This document shows, in pieces, positions 22,471 through 36,062 of a stretch of 64,000 bases of DNA; within the stretch, counting starts at the first letter, position 1; each line of letters starts with the position of its first letter. The notes under the pieces are model-generated. The model did no database searches, was not told where the DNA came from, and saw only the letters and a program-made list of their open reading frames with translations. The stretch spans positions 1 through 64,000 of the forward strand of contig MU405274.1 in assembly GCA_022836615.1 (NCBI GenBank), given 5' to 3'. Made by a program: the position numbers and the translations under genes. The DNA comes from Annulohypoxylon bovei var. microspora. Its lineage: Eukaryota > Ascomycota > Sordariomycetes > Xylariales > Hypoxylaceae.

Positions 22471-25400
22471 ATGGGAGATCAAGATGAAATTGCGTATTGT
22501 CCCTCTCGGGCCAATCCATATTCACATGTTCAAGTAGCCGACTACTCACACGTACAATATCTTAATCTCCAGAACTCAGACGAGGAGGCTGAGGATAAAG
22601 GTATATAAAGTCATATTAGTTAACCCGTTTGCGCTAATAAGTCTCGTAGTCGGCGAAAGTGAGCCAGAAGAAAACGATGCGAATGAAGATCTATCCGAAC
22701 CACCTACCCCTCAGATAAACCTACCCTCGAGATCTCCACCAGCAGTGAAATCGAAAAAGACAAAGAAGGCAAAAGGCGAGAAGCCTGAACCGGAAGAGCC
22801 TGCACCAGCGAAGGAGCCCGCGTCCCCACTAACAGGGAAAAAGAAGAAGAACGCTAAGAAGAAGGAAAAGAAGAAAGAGAAAGCAGCTAAGAGCAAGGTT
22901 AACAATGCAGTGAAGGACATGGAGCCGAACGCCGAACGGTCAGAATCTCCAGCACCGGTGGAAGCCGTGCCGAAGGAGTCGTCGCCGCCACCACCACCCG
23001 AACCGGCTAAAGCTGACAAGCTAGAGGACGAATCACCACCACCGCCACCAGCCGACCCAGAGCCTGCCGCAACCGAGATTAAAGAAGCCGAGGTTGATAG
23101 TCAACCAAAATCAGAGGCAAAAGAGGGTGGAGAAAGCAAGGAGGTAGATGCGAGTGCTCCCCTAGTAGACGTCGCGCCGACAAACGAGTCTACACAATCT
23201 ACCACGCCTTCTGCTGAGGAGATAGTCCATGAGAAGGAAGCCGAGAAGGACACCGAGAAGGACACCGAGAAGGACACCACTCCTAATAACCAATCCGAAT
23301 CTAGCGTCAGCGAGTCTCCTCCTAGTGTTGATGCTGAGGCACCAACTGAACCGGAACCGCCTAAGCAAGTGGAACATGGACCAGCATCGGATGCTCACCC
23401 AGAATCTGAGTCCCTAGCGAAGGAGAGCACGAGCGATCAGGACAAGCCACCGATAGAAACAGGCGCTACAGTGGAATCTCACGAGGCACAAATCGAGCCT
23501 TCTGTGGGAGTCACGTCTGAAGACAAATTAGCAACCCCTGAAGAATCGAAATCTAAACCGCAACAAACACCAAGTGAGGCCAACCACGAAGAGTCACCTC
23601 CCAATGATACTGCTGTATCCCAACCAGTGCTAGACACAACCGATGCGCCTAACCCTAAGCTCAATAAGAATGCTAATGAAGGTGATGCAAGTGCGCAAGA
23701 AACGGCGCAGCCGGAACTAGAATCCACTCTCCAAGAAGAACCGGCAGCTTCAGCGGATGTCTCGGTGGAACCGGAAGTGGTTAAAGATGACAATGACAAG
23801 AAGCTTAATGTTGAGGGTCAATCTAACCCACAGGAGTCTATTTCACAAGAACCTACTTCACATGAATCTATTCCGCAGGATTCTATCCCGCAGGAACAAA
23901 CTGCATTGGAAACTCAAGATAAGCTGGATACGCCACAAGGTGCGGTTGCGGCTGAGAACCCAGCTTCACCCCTCGATGAAGGTTCACAGCAATTGCCTGC
24001 AGAGGAACCGCCCGCCACTCTGGAGAAAGGGACCCCGGTCAATCAAACGAGCACCCCCTCACCAGACGATGAGAAGGAGGCAGAGACCACTGAGCCTGCC
24101 GAGCAGGTGGCATCACAAGCCGAAGTTGAACCCTCTGAGGTGAAACCGGAAGTGACTCAAGATCACGATGAACAGTCTGATGCTATTGGAGATCAAGTCC
24201 CTCAACAAGAATCAGAAAAGCTCGTCACAGAGGAGCCCCAAGAGAAGGCGGAAGTAAATGAAGAGGTTACGAATGCGCCCGAGCCAACTACTGCGCCGGC
24301 CACTGCGACGCCAGTGGCAGAGCAAGTCATCGCTGAACAGCAATCCACTGAGACAGAATCTCCTGAGCAACCACCTCCCTCAACTACCGAAACTGCTCCT
24401 GACGTCGCTAAGCCCGAGGCAGAGCCAGTGGTCGAGGCCATTAACATTGATGCCACCAACCCTGATCAAGAGTCTTCAAAAGTCGACGCCACAAGTGCCG
24501 ATCAAGACCTGGACGCCGATGCTGGAGGTTCAGACATCCCAGTCAATGATGTGCCTCCAGATGCCGACCATAATGAAGATGCACAGTTAGCTGAGGCTGA
24601 AGAGCAAAGTCATGCCGAGGTAAAGGAAGAAGCTGTGACTGAGCTGAGCGATAAGACAATTGTTGCTGAAGAACAGACGTCAACAAACGAAAGCCCTGCT
24701 AGCGCCCAATCTCACAAAGCAGAGCCAAGCGGCGAAGATGCCACAAGTGAAGACACAGCGACAGCAGCTGAAGAGAAGACTACGAATGATCTAGAATCGT
24801 CTGAGACTGTTCCGGTTGAGACTACTCTGGAGCAACCAAGTCTAACTGACAATGGGGAGGGCAGCGTTCCCATTGAATCGGAAACGGCGGAATCAACAGT
24901 TGAGCCTGCAGAGACCACACAAACCATCACGCCTCCCACAGACGAAATAGTCCATGAGAAGGATGCTCCTCCTAATGATCAGCCTGAGCATAGCCCTAGC
25001 GAGCCTGCTCCTAACGTCGAAGCTAAAGCTGTAGCTGAATCAGAGCTGCCTGTGCCCGAACCCTCACCTAAAGAGACCATAGACAGCCATGAGGAGTCTC
25101 ACACAGTAACAAACAACACCCTGGACACTCCTGGTCATTTGCAAACTACACCTAATGATGAGCCGGCTGCTATCGAAACACCGGAACCGGTACCGATATC
25201 GGACGAGACACACGAAGAGGAAGCACCCGCTGAGACAGCCAAGCAGCCTCTAGACCAGACCGCCACCGCCGAGGCCGCCACCGAAGCCGCCACCGAAGCC
25301 ACAGAGGTTAAGGAGCCCGAGAGCCAACCAGAGCCTAGTCCAGAACAAGCCGAAAGTTCAGAACAGACAGCCGTAGCCCCACCAACTCCGAGAGAGAGTG

Positions 25401-28400
25401 TTGATCATGTGGACGCCGACGGCACTAGAGCTAAGCCTGAAGAGCCTGAAGCGCCGGTAGAAGGGCAACTCTCTATAGGAGAGCAAGCGCCTGCCGAGAC
25501 CGAGAGTAAAGCCGTTGTTGAGGAGCAACTTCCTACCGAAATCAAGGAGCAGCAACCCGTTGAAGGTGACGAGAAGCCACCAACCGAACTAGCACCCACT
25601 ACAATTGAGACTATTGTGCCAGACCAACCACAAGAAAGTGGTAATCAAGCAGAATTTAAAGGAGCGCACGAAACTGACGTTGAACCCATTGAGAACACGG
25701 CCAACCCCATCGAAACACCTGCCGAACATGACGCTAACCTTGTAGGGAACAATGTTAAATCTGACGAAACGCCTATCGAAAATGAGGCCAGGGAAATTCC
25801 CGCCGAGGAACAGTCACTTAATACTGCAATTGACACTACTTGCAATTCTGATAAGACCGAAGATGTTGTGCCAGACCAGCCACAACAAGGCAACGACCAG
25901 CCAGAGTCTGATGGAGCACCAGAAGAGGAAGCTAGGTCTATTGAAAAGCCTATCAAAGACGACGTCAAACCTATCGATACCGAGGCCAGGCCGATTGAGG
26001 CTGAGGAACAAGGTGCCGTTAATGAGCAGGTCTCTGCAGGGGAGCAAGCATCTACTGAAACCCAGGAGCAGCATTCTGTGGGAGAGGTTGAAGCAGTAGA
26101 GAAGCAGGAAGAGACTGCTATCAAAAGTCAAGGACCCGTGCCCTCCGAACCGACTAATTCCGAACAGGTCAAAGAAGCTGCCGAGAGTAACGAGCACCCA
26201 TCTGTGGAACAGGCAATTATTCTTACAGCTGACACCTCCGCTGCTATTGACGAACCCAAGGCGGTAGAAGCCGGCCAGAATGCCCCGATCAAGGAGACTG
26301 AGACGCTAGACAAACAAGAGAATATTGCCATTGAAAACCAAGAAGGATCTACTTCCTCTAAGCCATCCCACATCGAAAAAGACGCAACACCAACCCCTGA
26401 ACCTGCTGTATGTCAATAAATATAAACCTACCCTTCTCTTCTCATGCCATATCTCATACGTCTCATTGTCACTAACCATGATTTCTTTAGGCCGAGACAA
26501 ATGAGAGTGCTGATTCGACGTTGGAAGCTAACTTCGAATCTACTGAGGGACAAGGCTCTATAGAAGAGCAGCCGTCTATTGAACAATCACCTGCTACAGT
26601 TGAGACTACCCTTGAAGCCGGAGAGTCCGAGACTGTTGCACTAGATCAGCCACAGGAATCCAACCAGCCACAAGAAGATGGAAACAAGGAGGCCGCAGAC
26701 ACCGTTAGCGTCGAAAACACTACTGAGCCCGTGATTAGCGATCTGCAAGAATCTAAAGGAGCGCCCGAAGGATTGGAAGTCAGGCCTGTCGAAGACGGAG
26801 GCAAATCTATTGAAGCAGACGTCAGACCAGTTGAAGAAAATACCCAGTCGATTGAAGATACCAAGCCAGCCGAAGAAGACAAGGAAGACATCAATTCAAT
26901 CAAAGAAGACGCGAAGCCGACTGAAAATTCCAAGCTGGTGGAAGATGACGTCAAGCCTGCTGAAGACGAAGGCAAACACATTGATGAGAAAACCGAGCCA
27001 ATCGAAGATGGTGCCAAACCAGTCGAGGACTTCAAACCAGTTGAAGACGCCAAGCCAATCGAAGAGGGTGTTAAGCCAACCGAAACCGGAGGTGTCAGCC
27101 CAGTTGAAGCGGATGTTAAGCCTGTTGAAACAGAAGGCGAATCCATTGAAGAAGAAGCCGAGCCGCCCAAGGAAGCGGCGAAACCAGTCGAAGATGACAA
27201 GCCGGCTGATGTCAACCTAGCTGAAGAAGACGAACAATACGTTAACCCAATTGGTGAAGTTGAAGAGGGCGTCAAGTCAGCCGAGAAAGACGTCACACAA
27301 ACCAAAGAAGGCGAAGAGGGTGTCAAACCAGCTGGAGACGACATTGAGCCAGTCGGAAGTGACGTAAAATCACTCGAGGCTGAAAAGTCAGTCAAAGAAG
27401 ATATTAAACCTGCCGAAGAGGATCCCAAGCCAGTCAAAGAAGATGAGGTCATCAAACCGATTGAAAAAGTTGAATATGACGCCAAGCTAGCTGAATTAGA
27501 GGCCATACCTCTTGAAGACAGGGACAAGCCCAGCGAAGAGGAAACCAAGGCAGTTGAGAAGGATGTTAAGCCAGTCGAAAGCGTCGAATCAACTGAACAC
27601 GTCAAAGCAACCGAAGATGTGAAGCCGGTTAATGTCGAAAATGAAACTAAGCTAATTGGAGAAGTGAACCCAACTGAGGAAGACGTCAAAATAACCGAAG
27701 AGGATACGAAACTAACTGAAGACGATGTTAAGCCAGCCGAAGATGTCAAGACAGTTGAAGAGAACACCAAGCCAGCTGAAGACCAAGAGGATGCCAAACC
27801 ACCCAAAGATGAGGAAGATGCCAAACCATTTGAAGATGCCAAGCCAGCAGAAGGAGACGTCAAACCAGTCGTGGAAGTCGACGAGGACGTGAAACCGGTC
27901 GACGAAGTCGAAAAGGACGCTACGCCAATGGAAGAAGACGCCAAGCCGGTTAAAGATATCAACCCAATTGAGGAAAACAAGGAAGACCTCAAGCCTGTTG
28001 AAGGGAATGTCAACCCAACCGTAGAAGACGTCAAACCAACCGAAGAAGACGTCAAATCAATTGAAGAGAACACGCCAGTTGAAGATATCAAGCCAGTCGA
28101 AAAAGATGCTGAACCGATCGAGGATGACGTTAAACCAATTGAAGAGAGTGTTAATTCAGTTGAAGAGGGCAAGGAAGATGTCAACCCAATCGAAGACGTC
28201 AAAGTCGAGGAAAGGGGATCAGAGGAGGACAAGCAAATTCACACTGAGACATCCGATCCAATCCCCGCTAATGAGAGCTTGGATGGCAATGGGGCATCTG
28301 AAGCGCCCCAGGAAATTATTGCTCAGTCGCCAATCGAAGAACCTCATGAAATACCGCTTGTTATTGAAAAGTCCGCGCCCGTCGAAACAGAACCGACATC

Positions 28401-30966
28401 ATTCAAGGAAACTGAAGACGTCACTGAATCTGTTCCCTTAGAAGAATCCACCCCTCAAGACCAACTTGTCCTCCAAGATCAGCCGGCAACCTCGACAGAT
28501 GTACCAGTAGAACCGGCTGTTCAGGTACAAGAAAATCACGTAGAGAACCAAGCCTCTCCACAGGAAGCAGAGTCTAGTCATAATGAGCCCGCAGTAAGAC
28601 TAGATGATTCTAGTCTAGTCAGCACATCTGATAAGGACTCCGAGACCATCCCGCAAGAAGTAGAAGAGGACAGCGACCATGACACCTTGACAACCACGAA
28701 AGAGCCGCCGCTTCAAGCCGAAGACGCGGCTAAAACTAAGCCATCAGAGCCAGTTCAGGATTTTACGAATAAAGACTCGGCCTCCAATCAAGAGCCGGAA
28801 CTTGCTGAGTCCCATATTCTTGAGGCTTCAGAAAACGTGAACGAATCGACTGCGGTTTCACCAACTTCCGTAGCAGTAGAAGAGCCGAAGGAAGTTTCGA
28901 AGGCTGAAGAGAGCGACCGTGTGGGCATTGTTGAATCAGTAATTGTCGGGACCACTGCAATTGCAACCGCTGGCGCCGTGCTTAGTCACGAGCATCCAGC
29001 AGAGACTCCGACAGAGACTGAAAATACGCAACCAACAGCTACAGAAGTCCTTGTTGAGAAGCCAGACCAACCGGAGCCAGATGTTATTCCTACTATTTCT
29101 GATCTCAAGCCATCAGAAAAGGACATTGGTCCTCAGGGAGATGATCATAGCGGCATATCTTCCTCCAAGAAAGAGGTCACTAACGAAAAATTAAACCTAC
29201 CGCAAGAACCAGCTAACCCGGTGGATCCCATTGACGCCTCTCTTCAAGCAACACCTAAGGATATATCAGAACCTAGTAGCAAGGAGGGTGTTCTAAGTGA
29301 TTCGTCGATTCAAGACGCAGAACACCCACCCGAACTAGCTCGTGTCGCCACTCCTGAGTCCCCTGAAATGAAAGCGCCACTCACGCCTCCCTCGGAATCT
29401 GTTACAGTCGAGAAGGAAACCCTTCCACAAAAGAGCAGTAAGAGGACACTTCGGCCATCTCTAGTGAATTCAGGTACACAGACTGAAGAAGATGACTTTA
29501 AAGTTCCCCCTCAACCAGGTGAGAATTCATTTGGTTTCATCAGCCTCGGTGATTTAATACCTCGCTCGACAACCCCAGGAATAGTTCTTCCAGACCCCGG
29601 TGACTCCAAGGCAAGGGCCTTGGGTCGTGCAAAGAGCGTGAGAAAGCAGCGCAGACAAACACTTAAGAATACGGAAGAGACGGTTGCGGCTGCTGTTATA
29701 ATTTATGCCGCAACTCGGAAGCTTGGTACTCCCCCTGATGATCAGTTGGGTAGTACCCAAGTGGAGAATAATGAGACAGAGACTCTAGATTCGCCTCAGG
29801 ATGATGCTCAGAAGTGGGATTTTGTTTCTTCGTCAGAGGCTGTAGCAGGGAATCAGAGCGATGGCCAGAAAGATATTTCAGTGCCCGTTGCTGACCTGTC
29901 TACAGATGACGAAGAGAAGAAATCCGCGGACGAGCGACGTCACAGGCACCGGCGTAGCCACCATGATCATCATTCCTCACGACCAAGAGACGAAAAGGGT
30001 AGCGTCGAACATGTCCGCCATCGCAAAGAAAGCAACCTCTCGGTGAAGTCTACATCCGACCGCTCATCCGCCCCGGCGCCTAAGATGCAGGATAGCGGTT
30101 ATTCGCTTGACAGCTCCCGTAGTTTCTCAAATCGCAAGCATCGTACCCCTGAGGAGCAAGCTGCCCACGACAAACGTAAAGAAGAGAAACGGGCCTCCCG
30201 CGAGATCCGCGAAAGGCCGAGAGAAAGCAAAGGAAAGGACCCCGAGGCTCCACCTAGCGATCGACACTCTTCTCATCGCAGCTCAAGACGACATAGTCTT
30301 TCTTACTCTGACAAGACTCACTCTATGAGGCATTCGGAAAGATCTTATCCCGAACGACAATCCGAGAAGTCCCATTCCGAAAGACAGTCGGAGAGACACT
30401 CTGAGAGGCCCCATTCCGAAAGACAGTCCGAAAGAGCCCCCTCCGAGAGACAGTCCGAGAGAGCTCCTTCTGAGAGACACTCGGAAAAGTCTCATTCCGA
30501 AAGGCATTCTGAAAGACCTCGATCCGAGAGGCACTCCACGAAGGAAGAGGGTTCATCCCCGAGCAAGAAGTTCTTCGATGTGAAAAATGTCGAGAGTATC
30601 TTAGCACCGAACCATGCCCCACGCTCTGGGACCGCCAGTACTAATGGCACTTCCTCATCCATTAAGGATACGCCAAAATCAGGGACGCTGAAGCGTTCTA
30701 GCACTACAAAGTCCTATCGAGAACCCGAGGACGTCTCCCGGCCTAGGAGTCATAGATCTCATGATGACTCGACCAAGAGACGTAGAACAGAGACGAAGAA
30801 TGGAACCGAGGCGGAACCTTCCAGCTCTAAAGTTTCCGTGCCGAAGGATGAACAGAGGCACTCGAGAAGAGAGGAGAGACAGAAAGCTCGAGAGGCCGAG
30901 GCCGAGGCTGCTAAGAAGAAACCTGCAGGAGCAATCCGCTCTGCCTGGAAGAAATTATTCAATTAG
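22471..30966 (+). CDS. Giant acidic, repeat-rich disordered protein (2787 aa)
   Basis: Exons are 22471-22600, 22650-26407 and 26491-30966. Both introns (49 and 83 nt) have clear donors (GTATAT, GTATGT) and branch sites, and join in phase to 2787 aa. After a short N-terminus (MGDQDEIAYCPSRANPY) there is a Lys-rich patch (about residues 76-131). A very long Glu/Pro/Ala/Ser-rich disordered stretch follows. Residues about 1400-1870 are degenerate repeats of the type DVKPxEE. A hydrophobic segment (about 2108-2130) and a conserved-looking block around 2290-2380 (GENSFGFISLGDLIP, RAKSVRKQRRQTL, VAAAVIIYAATRKLG) follow. Then come Ser/Arg/His-rich SERQSER repeats (about 2577-2647) and a basic C-terminus ending RSAWKKLFN. 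I do not recognise it. Long fungal proteins labelled involucrin-repeat, including Woronin-body tethers, look similar in composition, which is weak evidence. Confidence 0.85.
26812..28210 (+). repeat. Coding repeats: degenerate DVKPxEE units
   Basis: Inside exon 3, dozens of units of about 7-12 codons read [ED]D[VA]KP[VAIT]E[ED]. Units differ in length and are degenerate at the DNA level, so this is an old expansion of an acidic, proline-punctuated array rather than a fresh minisatellite. Confidence 0.85.
30330..30540 (+). repeat. Coding repeats: SERQSER / SERHSER units
   Basis: About 70 residues built from SER[QHP]SE[RK] units, many of eight residues, give a Ser/Arg/Glu/His-rich segment resembling SR-type phosphorylation tracts. 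Codons alternate TCC/TCT and GAA/GAG, so the array has diverged. Confidence 0.85.
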
Positions 30967-33404
30967 TGGTGGCTAGCAAGAAGTATTATCATGGGATGAC
31001 TAACGAATTATCAAATTCATGTGAAACTAACAGAATCATGTTACTATTCATATGTTTGAACGAGGTTACGAAGGGGTCTTGTCACGTCAAAGCATGTCAT
31101 GTTTTGTTTTTTTATTGTTACGATATGTATGAGAACATGTGTATGGGACTACGAATTTTTCTGTTGGAACATTATTATCAGGGCATACGGACTTCGAGGG
31201 AGGCATGTGAACAAAAGAGGTTTCTTGCCGGTTCGGCAGATATCAATGGATGATTTATGACTTGGATTTATTTTAGGGATATCTTGTTCATACTCTCCCC
31301 ACTTACGATACTAATACATGTATATATTTACATATTTTCCAAACTACTATGTGAGTTTCAATATCTCTATCTTCGCTCTGAACCAAGTATTCATACGAAA
31401 GACACAACCACAATGAACTTATAACTGTTACCCACGGTAACAAAACATGCTGCATACTAACTAGGTCAGTACCTAGGTAGGTAGTATTACTTGTAAATAT
31501 GACGTTCCTTGATAAATCAATGAGCCCATGGTATCCATGTGTCTACTTTTCGAAGAAACGTATTCGTTTTCCTTTTCCCTCATATTTTTATTGAGCTATT
31601 CACATATCTAACCTTGTAACCCCTTTTGAGCTGGACCGCGGGACTAGAAGGCGAATTGTAAGTAATATCAAGACTAGCTCCATGTACCTTTTTATGTTCT
31701 CGTGTCCTAGTCGGCGACTATATAGATGAGGCTGTAATCGTACGATTTTGTGTTAACATAAAAAGAGGATGAATTGAGAGACTGCCTGTAGAGCCTATTG
31801 TATGATGGACTTTTTGATCGCCTCGCTTTAGCACCCGTCGCTAATAAGTAGCCGTACACTAGCGCTACTAATTGGGGACCAATGTGCGATAGACGTCGTA
31901 AAGAGAGCAACAATAGCGAATGATGGTACTGTATATGCATGTTACTAAGAGCGGCTACGGTACCCCTGATCCCCCGAATTCCCCGAATGCTCTAGTAGGC
32001 GCCGGACGTTTTGATGGGCAGGCCGTACATACAGGCCATACATATGTATGCCAATGCACTATGATTCACATGGTGCAGACGCGTAGACGCTAAAGGGGCT
32101 GGCCAATCGGCATTGATGTTACTGACGACTAACATGGGTTCACATTAGTGTACCGCCCGCCAAGCAGTTGACGCGAGACTAGTAACTATAGCGTCTATCA
32201 CCGTCAGGACCAAATCCCGAATTAGTATAGGGGACACGTGTGGCCGATCGAGATTCATATTATAATACCTAATTCTTGTCTTAACTGGTTACGCTCAGGG
32301 GACGATGAACTATAACAGTTATGGGAAAAGACTATTCATTTCTCCTAGTTGCTGGATCTGTTGCGACCAGGTTACGTACTAGTTTAGATAGGTAACCACG
32401 ACACCGATAGTTTTATCAAGTCGTCATTATAAAACTGTTTATATTTGGTATGCAAATAGGTACCTACCTAGTTTCTAGTATCACTCTTTCGAATCATACG
32501 CACAAACAGGGGTATGCTCATCACCTGCTCTAAGGAAGTTTACTATTTACAACGTACATATACGGCCCTCACATATATTGGCTAGGTATGTAGGTAACAT
32601 TACCGTACATATGTAGTCAAGTCAGGGCAGGGTTATTCTAGTGAAGTGTGGAGCTAGACAGGCCATTTCTTTCGGTATATCTTGCGGCTACAACTTCTCC
32701 GAGTTGGTGTAGGGCTGCAGTGAAATATCTATTGATAGGTAAACAAATATACATAGATACTAAGGCCATATCCAAATATCACGTACGACTTCTTAGTGAA
32801 TACCTATAGATGGAACTTGTCCGTTGAGCTGAGGTAAAATAGGTATGTTAAGTGGGTATCAGTCCGAGACTGGTCTGATGGTCAACGTCAACTGCTTAGG
32901 TAGGCGGACTCTAGACACTAGGAGGATTTCATACAGACACTAAATCTCCGGCAGAGGACCGAAGACTTGTAGAAACATATTCAAGGCCTATTAAACCACA
33001 GCCCTGCTTTTTCGACACAGGGTTGTGCTGATAGATTATAATAAGGGTTTAAAATAATCGAAAGATTTGTACGTCATCCCGTGTCTTCTTCTAGTAGTCT
33101 CATGTCGATAGGGCTTAGTAGAGTTGGATGTTACTAGGGACGTAATCACTCCGTCTTTCAATATTTCTAATATACCAGGGTGATTGCCAGGTACAGAGCG
33201 AGACTCTAGTGTTTCACTGTACCAGTACTTATCTCTACAATACCTGCTTATGTAGTACTGAAAAAGGCCGCAGGTTCCGCAACAAACATCGGGATACGCT
33301 AAGTTTGTACTATAAGTTGACTAAGCTGGTTGACTAATGCAAGTGTTGCTTAAGGATACCTTCATTTGACGCTAGTCTGCCCCCTAGAACCCTTCACTCG
33401 GAAG
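30967..33404. other. Intergenic region, no gene recognised
   Basis: 2.4 kb with only short frames. TACCTAGGTA-type palindromic runs occur (for example near 31470 and 32460). Holds the 3' sides of both flanking convergent genes. Confidence 0.45.
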
Positions 33405-34196
33405 TTACACGGAAGTGAACTTGATGACAGCGTCGACGACCTCCTTAGTCGCCGTCAAATTTGGAGAGTGGCCAGATTCAAGCTCTACCGTCTGGACCGT
33501 CTTGCCTTCCTTCTCCATGTACTGCACCATGTTCCTCTGGTGGTCGACGGGGATTGTAACGTCGCCAAGCGTGTAGATATAAGAAAGCCCCGCTTCATCG
33601 CGCCAAGCGGGAGTGTTCTCGACAGGCAGGTACATGCACTTCCCATTCCATCTTATTAGGGAGGCAACGTACGCTTTGAGCTCCTCGGGGTCCAGCTTGT
33701 CGGCGTAGGGCTCGCCAATGATCCCTTCCTTCGGGTAATTGGCCACGCAGCTCTGGTCTTCGTCGAAACCAAACGCGACGGGAATCTTTTCCATGTGGTC
33801 AAACTCTGCCACCTTGTCGATCATGCTCTTCCCCTCGGGAAGCGCAAAGGCCGCCATGTATATCAGGTGGGATATCCCACCCGCAAGCCCCTTGGCGGGG
33901 CGCACGTTCGTGCTTAGCCCGTAGAGGCTGTTGGTGCCGACCTATCCGCCGTAGCTGTGCATCAGCACCGCGACTGTTCGACCCGCCTCGACGAGGCTTG
34001 TCTCGTGGGAGCGGATAAGCTCCGAGTCGGAAGCTAGATCGGCGTTAGGGGGCCGGCTCTGGTTCATGGAAAGGTGGCGCGGGATGTGAACCTCGAAGCC
34101 GGCGGAGCGGAGGGCACTGGTAAGTTTTCCATAGCTCTCGGGTACGTGCCAGCCGCCATGGACGAACAGGAGAGTAGGCTTAGTTGTAGTTGTCAT
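33405..34196 (-). pseudogene. Alpha/beta hydrolase interrupted by one in-frame TAG
   Basis: From ATG 34196 to TAA 33405 a single frame of 264 codons encodes a complete alpha/beta hydrolase of the small esterase-like group. It has the oxyanion segment LLFVHGGWH and the nucleophile elbow HSYGG (Ser81). The Asp candidate lies in GDVTIPVDHQ and the His candidate in LESGHSPN. Codon 85, directly after the elbow, is TAG (33942-33944). The family usually has Gln there (HSYGGQVG), so this is probably CAG to TAG. No other break is seen and the downstream frame is fully family-like, which points to a recent loss, a strain polymorphism, a sequencing error or readthrough. An intron could remove the stop only by deleting the catalytic serine, so splicing is unlikely. 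Substrate unknown. Confidence 0.82.
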
Positions 34197-36062
34197 TGCT
34201 AGTTGTATCGTAGGTTCGAGCTTGTTTGAATATCAGAGATTTAAAACTGAAGGATGAGCGAGAAGGGTTGGCAAAAGTTTTCCACTTAGAAGAGGCGCCG
34301 AGGTAAAAGAGAGCGAAAAATAGATGTTGGCTTACGGGAATCGAGATATCAACAAAGGGACGGTCGCCAACGTCGTCTCGTAGTCCAATAGGAATTACCT
34401 ATTTCTTTGTACGGCTCCAATCTATATAGGTAGGTAATCAACCTATCCTATAAATACATTTTCCTACCAACACGCTAGCTTGTTAAAGCCTTGACAAACA
34501 TGGACCCTATCATGGTTCAAATCACCAACAAACAGACGTAAAAGGGAAATTTATTATATGACCTAGATTACATATGCCGAAAGATCCAACGGGCCGCAAG
34601 AACTGTCTGACATGTTCAGAGACTATAAAATCAACGCTATTACTCTGATTCAAAATCCCATAATTATCCATTAGTAAGTTTATTAGATATATGCCAATGC
34701 TACGATATTAAAACACCAAGTGAATGGCAATAACATTTTGGAAATTATAAATCGCATAAGGACCTATTCAACTTCACCTTCATCTTCTCTTAAAATCAAA
34801 ACAGGTCTTCAAGGAACAGAATTATTATACAAAAATTAAGGTCATAGATTTATAATCCTATAAGAAGCCTAAAAATAAGGGCTGTATAAAACGTAATTCA
34901 CAATGTCCTTTTAGTTCTTTAATACCAAAGAACATAACATATCATGCTAACTAACTACCAATAATATAATTCACAAGTATTAAAATTTTAAAAGTTTGCT
35001 ACTTGACTGCTAAACAGGGTTTCACAAGTAGAATACTGTTCACTTAACCTAAAAATATTCTCAGCAAATTATAAACCATCTGCTATGTGCTAGTGGGCTG
35101 TCTTTGGATGCATTATACCTGTTTAGGGACAATTGCTAGTCAAGGGTTAAGCTAAATATTAATGCTTTAAACATAGTTAAGTTTCTTTATACAAGTCTAT
35201 TATCCAAGTCTAAAAAATGTATGAAACCATCTAGCAAACAACTATATCATTACGACTCATCATCACCAATCTCTCGCAAAGGAAACCCTCCCACTGAAAA
35301 CATTGGTTAGGTAATTAAGGCTATGATTACATAGGTATATGTCATGCATATCTACCTACCTAAGCACGTACTATGTACTTACGTGTAGGTACTTAGACAG
35401 TCTACACTCCTGCAAAAGGGGGGGAGCTATGTACCTAGCCTATAGTATGTTAGTAAGACAGTCGTTAGGGAGTACTAGAAAGGCAACCCGTATATTGACA
35501 ACAAACAACAACAGAGCCAACTGTCTGCTATTCCTTAGGTTGGACTTATTCGCTATGGAACTTGCAGTAGTAGGAGTAGGATATTTCACATTCCACGGGC
35601 AGATGAGCGATATGATGCTCTCTACCAACATGACCCCAAGTCCTAGCTACCCAGGTCCTCCCAAGCCATCTTGTGACCTACGCCTACACACAGGACGCTG
35701 AGTGAACAAGTCCCGCTCCCTATGTGGGGATTGGGACTTGTGAGCGTGCAGACAGTCGTAGGAGGGGTTAGAGGACAGAAGATCGGCAAGAGCAGCGGTG
35801 AGTCCGTATTACGCCTCAGATATCAATCGTTGACAAAAAGGCCGATAACAAAGCCGATATAAGTCCCTGGGGGGCGAGGTTCCATCCCATCTGCAGGCCA
35901 AGTTGCCATTCACGAAGCCTGAAGGCATGTGCTTTGGAGTCTAGACGAACCGGCCCTCTCGTACATCACCCATCTTTATGTTTCCCTTGGTTATCATCAC
36001 AGAAATTGCCGAATACAAGGGATGTATGTCATCCTTTCCCCTTCTCTGGCTCAGTATTGGTC
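34197..36062. other. Intergenic region, no gene recognised
   Basis: About 1.9 kb; the middle (34.5-35.2 kb) is A/T-richer than its surroundings. No coding pattern seen. It includes the promoter side of the broken hydrolase gene and the 3' side of the WD40 gene. Confidence 0.45.

Noticed and set aside
26646..28232. 528-codon open frame on the minus strand
   Set aside because: It lies antisense to the DVKPxEE array and reads as monotonous Ser/Thr/Gly/Leu repeats. It arises from the codon pattern of the repeated sense strand and has no start context or domain.
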